Source: an uncultured Collinsella sp. (lineage in GTDB: Bacteria; Actinomycetota; Coriobacteriia; Coriobacteriales; Coriobacteriaceae). Taken from it: a stretch of 8,261 nucleotides of DNA. The stretch spans positions 1-8,261 of the forward strand of contig URVD01000071.1 of assembly GCA_900551195.1 (NCBI GenBank), given 5' to 3'. The translations under genes were made by a program, and so were the position numbers. This document shows, one piece after another, positions 4,605 through 8,261 of this stretch. Every line of letters starts with the position of its first letter. The first letter of the stretch is position 1. A model generated the notes under the pieces. The model had not been told where the DNA came from. It saw nothing but the letters and a program-made list of their open reading frames with translations, and searched no databases.

Positions 4605-5408
4605 ATGGCCCACGCAACAACACGAGCTTTCGCCGACGAACGACGTGCCGCCATCATGGAAATGCTCGAGCATAACGCCTCCGTGCAGGTGGCAGAAATC
4701 GCCCAGACCTTTGGCGTTTCCTCCGTCACTGCCCGCGCCGACCTGGACGCGCTCGCCGAGTCCGGTAAGCTACGCCGCACGCATGGCGGCGCCGTGTCGC
4801 TCCACAAACGCCTAACGGTCTCCACGCAGGATCGGCGCATCAACGTCAACGTCGCCGCCAAGCAGGCCATCGCTCAAAGCGCCATTGAACTCGTCAGCGA
4901 CGGCGACACGTTGCTCGTCGACTCCGGCACCACGGCACTCGAGTTCGTCCGCCTGCTCGATCAGCGCGACGGCATCACCGTCATTACGGCCGATATCACC
5001 ATCGCCGATTACATCGACGAGAGCATGCCCTCGGTCGATGTCGTCATGCTGGGCGGGGCACTGCGCAAAGGTCATCGCTATCTGTACGGCCCACTTACCA
5101 TGCAGGCGCTCCAAATGGTCCACGCCGATCTTGCCGTCATGTGCCCTGGCGCTTTTGTTCCCGGCTGCGGCTTTACCACCGACTTTCCCCAGATGGCCGA
5201 AACCAAAACGACCATGATCGGCGCCGCCCGTCAAAGCGTGGCCCTCATGGACGCCAGCAAGGTTAACGGACGTGGCATGTACCGCTTTGCCGAGCTCGTC
5301 GATGTCAACGCCATCGTCATGGACCGCGACCCCGACGATGCCGTTGCCACCTCTATCGCCGAAATCGCCGACAACACCCGCCCCAACCTCATCGTCGCCA
5401 GCGCGTAA
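4605..5408 (+). CDS. DeoR-family transcriptional repressor
   Basis: A complete 267-residue DeoR/GlpR-type regulator. The N-terminal winged helix-turn-helix spans about 11-65: RRAAIMEMLEHNASVQVAEI is followed by FGVSSVTARADLDAL and the wing RRTHGGA (58-64). The C-terminal sugar-phosphate sensor domain has the ISOCOT-type landmarks DSGTT (106-110), VITAD (126-130), LGG (149-151), GFTTDFPQMAETKTTMI (189-205) and the DASK variant (216-219) of the usual DSSK. Such proteins release DNA when a phosphorylated sugar binds. The ATG at 4605 follows GAGGATGGAG; an in-frame ATG at 4593 lies within that sequence and is less likely. It is divergent from the ketose-bisphosphate aldolase, so it probably represses that gene and itself in response to a hexose or ketose phosphate. 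The effector is unknown. Confidence 0.92.
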   Translation: MAHATTRAFADERRAAIMEMLEHNASVQVAEIAQTFGVSSVTARADLDALAESGKLRRTHGGAVSLHKRLTVSTQDRRINVNVAAKQAIAQSAIELVSDGDTLLVDSGTTALEFVRLLDQRDGITVITADITIADYIDESMPSVDVVMLGGALRKGHRYLYGPLTMQALQMVHADLAVMCPGAFVPGCGFTTDFPQMAETKTTMIGAARQSVALMDASKVNGRGMYRFAELVDVNAIVMDRDPDDAVATSIAEIADNTRPNLIVASA

Positions 5409-5412
5409 ACAA

Positions 5413-5447
5413 AAACCACCACAAAGGTGTCCCCTTTGTGGTGGTTT
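5413..5447. terminator. Bidirectional intrinsic terminator between DeoR gene and fprA
   Basis: AAACCACCACAAAGG (5413-5427) pairs perfectly with CCTTTGTGGTGGTTT (5433-5447), a 15-bp stem with a 5-nt loop. On the minus strand it is followed by a T-rich tract (complement of TAAACAAAAA at 5406-5415), making it a strong terminator for the flavodiiron gene, whose stop lies 23 nt earlier. On the plus strand it starts 5 nt after the DeoR stop but has only TTT then GCG, so termination that way is probably weaker. Confidence 0.85.
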
Positions 5448-5469
5448 GCGCGTCAAAAGTGAAGTATTG

Positions 5470-6630
5470 CTACTTGGAAAGCTCGTCGGCGAGGGCCTCG
5501 ATCTGAGCGCGCGAGGCGTCGTTGAGCGAGCCCAGGACGGTCACCTTGTTCTGCGCCAGGGTGATGTCCTTCATGCCCTCGAGCTCCTTGGTCATAACCT
5601 TGGCAGCGACGGGCGCCCAGGAGCCGGCCTCGACGAGCGCCACCGTACGGTTCTGGTAGGCGTGCTCGGCAAGCGTGTGGATAAAAGTGCTCATGAACGG
5701 GAAGATCTCGCCCTGATAGGTAATGGAGGCGAGCACCAGGCGGTCGTAACGGAACGCGTCCTCAACGGCCTCGGCCATATCGTCGCGAGCCAGGTCAAAG
5801 ACGGAAACCTTCTGGCCGCGAGCCTCGAGCGCAGATGCGAGCTCCTCAACGGCAGCCTTCAGATGGCCGTACACGCTCGCGTAGGCAATCGTGATGCCCT
5901 CGTCCTCGGGCTGATAGCTCGACCAGGTGTTGTAGGTGTCGAGGTAATAGCCCAGGTTCTCGGTCAGCACGGGGCCGTGGAGCGGGCAGATGATCTGGAT
6001 GTCCAGATTGGCGGCCTTCTTGAGCACGGCCTGCACAAACTTGCCGAACTTGCCGACGATGCCAAAGTAATAACGGCGCGCCTCGCAGGCCCACCCTTCC
6101 GGATCCTCGATGTCGTTGGCGCCGAACTTGCCAAAGCCGTCGGCACTAAAGAGCACCTTGTCGGTGGCCTCGTAGGAGAACAGCACCTCGGGCCAGTGCA
6201 CGTTGGGGGCGCCGACAAAGGTTAGGCTGTGGCCGCCCAAATCGAGCACGTCACCCTCCTTGACAACCATCTTGCGCTCGGGGAAGTCGGTGTCAAAGTA
6301 GTTAACCATCATGCGGAAGGCGCCCATGCTTGCCACAATCTGTGCCTGGGGATAGCGCTCCATAAAGGCGGCAATGCCGGCGGAGTGATCGGGCTCCATG
6401 TGATGGATGACCAGGTAGTCGGGCGTGCGACCGTCGAGTACAGCCTCGAGGTTACCGAGCCATTCGTCGACAAACCCGCCATCGACTGAATCGGCGACAG
6501 CGATCTTTTCGCCCAAGATAACGTAGCTGTTGTATGCCATACCGTTCTCGGACACATCGTACTGGCCCTCGAACAGGTCAATGTCGTGATCGTCGACGCC
6601 AACGTAGCGGATATCCTTGGTGATCTCCAT
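5470..6630 (-). CDS. fprA: A-type flavodiiron protein (O2/NO reductase), FprA family
   Basis: This 386-residue soluble enzyme reduces O2 to water, or NO to N2O, protecting anaerobic metabolism. The N-terminal metallo-beta-lactamase-like domain (about 1-245) has all expected diiron ligands: H77-x-E79-x-D81-H82 in HHMEPDHS, H145 in APNVHW, D164 in SADGFG, and H218 in CPLHGP. The C-terminal flavodoxin domain (about 246-386) begins ITIAYASVYGHLKAA, the FMN phosphate loop, with later FMN-contact segments SITYQGEIF and EAGSWAP. No rubredoxin or reductase domain is fused, so it is class A and needs a separate electron donor not seen here. The ATG at 6630 is chosen because AGGAGG (6645-6640) lies 9 nt upstream; extension to 6687 would cross that site and the promoter. 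It appears monocistronic, bounded by its own promoter and terminator. Confidence 0.93.
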   Translation of the reverse strand: MEITKDIRYVGVDDHDIDLFEGQYDVSENGMAYNSYVILGEKIAVADSVDGGFVDEWLGNLEAVLDGRTPDYLVIHHMEPDHSAGIAAFMERYPQAQIVASMGAFRMMVNYFDTDFPERKMVVKEGDVLDLGGHSLTFVGAPNVHWPEVLFSYEATDKVLFSADGFGKFGANDIEDPEGWACEARRYYFGIVGKFGKFVQAVLKKAANLDIQIICPLHGPVLTENLGYYLDTYNTWSSYQPEDEGITIAYASVYGHLKAAVEELASALEARGQKVSVFDLARDDMAEAVEDAFRYDRLVLASITYQGEIFPFMSTFIHTLAEHAYQNRTVALVEAGSWAPVAAKVMTKELEGMKDITLAQNKVTVLGSLNDASRAQIEALADELSK

Positions 6631-6646
6631 CAGGCAAAGCCTCCTA

Positions 6647-6676
6647 GATAGACAAAAGAGCCCGTCTATCATAGCA
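6647..6676 (-). promoter_or_regulatory. Extended -10 promoter and overlapping inverted repeat of fprA
   Basis: On the minus strand TGCTATGAT (6676-6668) is an extended -10 (TGn plus TATGAT, 5/6). Transcription would start near 6661, giving a leader of about 30 nt that contains AGGAGG. No good -35 is present, which an extended -10 can tolerate. The inverted repeat GATAGAC (6647-6653) / GTCTATC (6664-6670) overlaps the -10 and start site, so it is better placed to be an operator than an RNA hairpin. This would suit a regulated stress gene. Confidence 0.5.
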
Positions 6677-6716
6677 CTCGGCTGCATCCCAACAGCTATC
6701 TGCCGGCATCCTTACC

Positions 6717-6743
6717 GATTGTTATTAAAATGCGATAAATCGC
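6717..6743 (-). terminator. Weak candidate terminator after the LacI-family gene
   Basis: Downstream of the LacI stop on the minus strand, GCGATTTATCGC (6743-6732) can form a short stem, followed by ATTTTAATAACAAT, which is T/A-rich. The stem has only 4-5 bp, so this is a poor intrinsic terminator. It is listed because no better one separates the LacI gene from fprA. Confidence 0.2.
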
Positions 6744-6759
6744 CGTTTACCAGCACAAA

Positions 6760-7791
6760 CTATGAGCGCGGTATCGCCGTGCTATGTCGAATGATGAGCT
6801 GGCCGGGAATACGAATGGCAACGGTTTTGCCCACCGTACCCGCCTCGGGAACCGCATGCTCAAACACCTCGCGCCCACGCTGATGCAAGTCGAATCGAAC
6901 GGTCGTGAGCTCGTTGTGTGCCACAAAATCATCGAGTGAATCGTCGACGCCCACTACGCTCACATCCTCGGGCACGCGCAGGCCACTATCGCGCAGCGCG
7001 GCGATGGCACCGTTTGCCATTTGGTCGTTTGCCGCGTAAATCGCCGTCATGGTGCGGTCGTGCTCGGCCAGATATCTGCCGGCTTCGTATCCGCTGTTGG
7101 CAGACCAATCGCCCTCGAGCGGCGCCTGCGGCTTAATGTGCTTACGCTCGAGTGCATCCTGCCAACCGGCGCGACGAAACTGCTCGTCGACCGAGAACGA
7201 CGGGCCGCCAATATAGCGAATCTGATCGTGTCCCAGCTCAAACAGGTGATCCATAAGCAATAGCGAGCAGCCGTAATGGTCGGAATCGACTGTGGTCACG
7301 CGCGGATGCGCGTACATGGTAACGATGACCGTGCCAATGCCCGGCAACGGATCAAACGTCTCAAAATCGGGTGCCATGCGACTCATGCCGATAATGATGC
7401 CGTCCACGGGCAGCGCGGCCATACGACGCGTGGCCTCGGCAAGCGAAAACTCCTCGGTCTTGGACATCTCGACCAGCGTGATGGCGCAATTATGCTCGCG
7501 AGCAGCGCTGGCGATGCCGTCGATCATTGAGAGGTTGCCAAACTTGGTGACATCGTTGACGCACAGGCCGACCGAATGGTAACGGCCGTCGCGCAGCGAG
7601 CGACCGGCATAACTCGGACGAAAGCCGAGCTCTTGCATAGCGGCCTGCACGCGCTGGCGCGTCTGCTCGTTGACGTTAGGCAAACCGTTGGCGACGCGCG
7701 AAACCGTCTGCTGCGAAACGCCAGCAGCGCGGGCGACGTCGGCCATGGAGACCGGACGCGTACCTGTATCGTTGGACGGGCGCCTTGCCAC
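6760..7791 (-). CDS. LacI/GalR-family transcriptional repressor, probably of galactose metabolism
   Basis: A 343-residue LacI-type regulator. The N-terminal helix-turn-helix is clear: VSMADVARAAGVSQQTVSRVANG (about 14-36), then the third helix NEQTRQRVQAAMQELGF and the hinge RSLRDGR. The periplasmic-binding-protein-like effector domain follows (about 70-340), with YHSVGLCVND, VDGIIIGMS, DHYGCSLLLMDHLFELGH, IRYIGGP, TAIYAANDQMANGAIAALRDSGLRVPEDVSVVGVDDS and a short C-terminal tail. The GTG at 7791 is preferred: AAGGTG (7802-7797) and AAGGGTG (7809-7803) precede it and the HTH starts at the usual distance. An upstream ATG at 7860 adds 23 atypical residues and lacks a good site. It is divergent from galK with three copies of an operator-like sequence between them, so it probably represses galK and itself, with galactose or a derivative as inducer (inference). 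Confidence 0.92.
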   Translation of the reverse strand: MARRPSNDTGTRPVSMADVARAAGVSQQTVSRVANGLPNVNEQTRQRVQAAMQELGFRPSYAGRSLRDGRYHSVGLCVNDVTKFGNLSMIDGIASAAREHNCAITLVEMSKTEEFSLAEATRRMAALPVDGIIIGMSRMAPDFETFDPLPGIGTVIVTMYAHPRVTTVDSDHYGCSLLLMDHLFELGHDQIRYIGGPSFSVDEQFRRAGWQDALERKHIKPQAPLEGDWSANSGYEAGRYLAEHDRTMTAIYAANDQMANGAIAALRDSGLRVPEDVSVVGVDDSLDDFVAHNELTTVRFDLHQRGREVFEHAVPEAGTVGKTVAIRIPGQLIIRHSTAIPRS

Positions 7792-7884
7792 AGGATCACC
7801 TTCACCCTTGCGAGATCTGAATAGCGTGAATGCCGGCCTGGGCAGAAACACGCCCTGCACCGAGGCCCGCTATCGTCGGACGCA

Positions 7885-7898
7885 TGTTAACGTACTCT
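7885..7898 (+). promoter_or_regulatory. Operator-like site O1
   Basis: TGTTAACGTACTCT is a copy of a motif found three times in this region, with a central CG at 7891-7892 as usual in LacI-family operators. It is the copy nearest the LacI gene, centred about 100 bp before its GTG start, and could mediate autoregulation. Its last base differs from the other two copies (T instead of A). Confidence 0.6.
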
Positions 7899-8007
7899 AC
7901 TTTTTCTATCAGCGGTTCTTTTGCTCCATATGTCCATACAGCCACACCGTTCACGGCCGAAAATCTACCGATTACCAGATTCTCAAAAAGTGATAAGCGT
8001 TGTGTTA

Positions 8008-8021
8008 TGAGTACGTTAACA
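8008..8021 (-). promoter_or_regulatory. Operator-like site O2, inverted
   Basis: Read on the minus strand this is TGTTAACGTACTCA, identical to O3 and inverted relative to O1 and O3. Together with the next outer base it is the exact reverse complement of 14 bases at O1 (7884-7897). Its centre is 123 bp from O1 and 64 bp from O3, the latter close to six helical turns, which would allow looping. Confidence 0.65.
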
Positions 8022-8071
8022 TAGCTTTTAACGTGCAACGCCGCGAACGCCTCGTTTGTGGTGCTCAAAAT

Positions 8072-8085
8072 TGTTAACGTACTCA
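8072..8085 (+). promoter_or_regulatory. Operator-like site O3, nearest galK
   Basis: TGTTAACGTACTCA is identical to O2 on the opposite strand. The site is pseudo-palindromic (TG...CG...CA) and lies 45 nt before the galK ATG, where it would overlap a -10 or the start site and block galK transcription when occupied. The bound factor is presumed to be the adjacent LacI-family protein. Confidence 0.65.
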
Positions 8086-8129
8086 CAACAACACGGACCC
8101 ATCTGTTCGGTGCCAAGGAAAGGACCCCC

Positions 8130-8261
8130 ATGACCGCCCCCGACGAAAAGACACTCGCCACGCTCACCAAGCTATTCGAGGAGGAGTTTGGCCCCATCGG
8201 CGATCGCCAGGTGCTCTATGTGCACGCGCCCGGCCGCTCCGAGATCAGCGGCAACCACACC
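8130..8261 (+). CDS. galK: Galactokinase, N-terminal fragment (runs off the window)
   Basis: Only the first 44 residues are inside the window. They read as the start of a GHMP-family galactokinase, which phosphorylates galactose to galactose 1-phosphate in the Leloir pathway. The decisive motif is VHAPGRSEISGNHT (residues 31-44), corresponding to the substrate-binding signature APGR-N-IGEHTDY of classic GalK in the variant form with GNHT seen in many gut anaerobes. The ATG at 8130 has AAGGAAAGGA about 8 nt upstream. The truncation is by the window edge, not a mutation. Divergence from a LacI-family gene and the operator at 8072-8085 point to galactose-responsive repression. GalT, GalE or transport genes may follow outside the window. 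Confidence 0.85.
   Translation, partial: MTAPDEKTLATLTKLFEEEFGPIGDRQVLYVHAPGRSEISGNHT

Larger units (their letters stand above)
7792..8129. promoter_or_regulatory. Divergent control region of LacI-family gene and galK
   Basis: The 338 bp between the two divergent genes contain no supported ORF; the reverse ORF crossing it (7802-8197) covers the operators and the start of galK and is a shadow. It holds three near-identical operator-like sites (separate entries) and a weaker fourth, TTTTAACGTGCAAC at 8026-8039. For galK a possible promoter is TTGTGG (8056-8061) with TACTCA (8080-8085) at 18 bp, overlapping the third operator, but the -10 match is poor. For the LacI gene no convincing promoter was found. 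Confidence 0.55.

Noticed and set aside
5272..6225. 317-codon plus-strand frame opposite fprA
   Set aside because: It spans the DeoR gene end and the terminator hairpin and runs antisense to a flavodiiron protein with complete active-site motifs.
6631..6687. 19-residue N-terminal extension of the flavodiiron protein
   Set aside because: It would be translated through the AGGAGG site and the promoter; family N termini match the ATG at 6630.
7792..7860. 23-residue N-terminal extension of the LacI-family protein
   Set aside because: The extra residues are atypical before a LacI helix-turn-helix, and the GTG at 7791 has the better ribosome binding site. It remains a minor possibility.
1..8261. 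CRISPR array, tRNA, rRNA, insertion sequence, known riboswitch or phage genes
   Set aside because: No regularly spaced repeats, no TTCGA-type tRNA arms, no transposase or phage motifs, and no recognisable riboswitch core were found on either strand by eye.

Overview
The window reads as a chromosomal segment of a high-GC, anaerobic, gut-type actinobacterium. Coriobacteriia, and Collinsella in particular, fits best. This is inference from codon use, from the 'GR(S)EISGNHT' type of galactokinase and from the oxygen-reducing flavodiiron protein; no rRNA or marker gene is present to prove it. No prophage, transposase, CRISPR array, tRNA or rRNA was seen.

Layout. 1-203 is a strikingly AT-rich intergenic stretch with a credible promoter. 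It leads into a small AbrB/SpoVT-type regulator with a C-terminal zinc ribbon, whose 3' end overlaps a very-short-patch repair endonuclease (vsr) in another frame. 983-1470 holds two weakly supported small ORFs. An AraC-family regulator (possibly leaderless) and a HAD phosphatase follow as a probable two-gene operon. 3090-3411 is a convergent gene boundary containing a long nested inverted repeat: a bidirectional terminator inside 29-bp perfect outer arms, with a degraded tandem copy beside it. Next come a minus-strand class II ketose-bisphosphate aldolase and a divergent DeoR-family repressor, sharing a 335-bp regulatory region with several small palindromes. A strong bidirectional terminator separates the DeoR gene from a minus-strand flavodiiron protein (FprA type). 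Last are a minus-strand LacI-family regulator and the divergent start of galactokinase (galK), cut off by the window end. Three near-identical operator-like sites lie between those two.

How the genes work together. Two local sugar-metabolism modules are visible, each with a transcription factor facing an enzyme gene: DeoR/aldolase and LacI/galK. The most economical reading is that each repressor controls itself and its divergent neighbour. The aldolase resembles the GatY/KbaY branch, so a link to galactose/tagatose metabolism is possible, but a glycolytic fructose-bisphosphate aldolase role is equally possible. The flavodiiron protein would protect anaerobic metabolism from O2 or NO. The vsr gene has no cytosine methyltransferase inside the window.

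Most of the window is ordinary. The best leads are the nested inverted-repeat element at 3254-3378, the three operator copies at 7885-8085, the overlapping abrB-like/vsr pair, and the possible leaderless AraC message. I found nothing I would call a new biological system.
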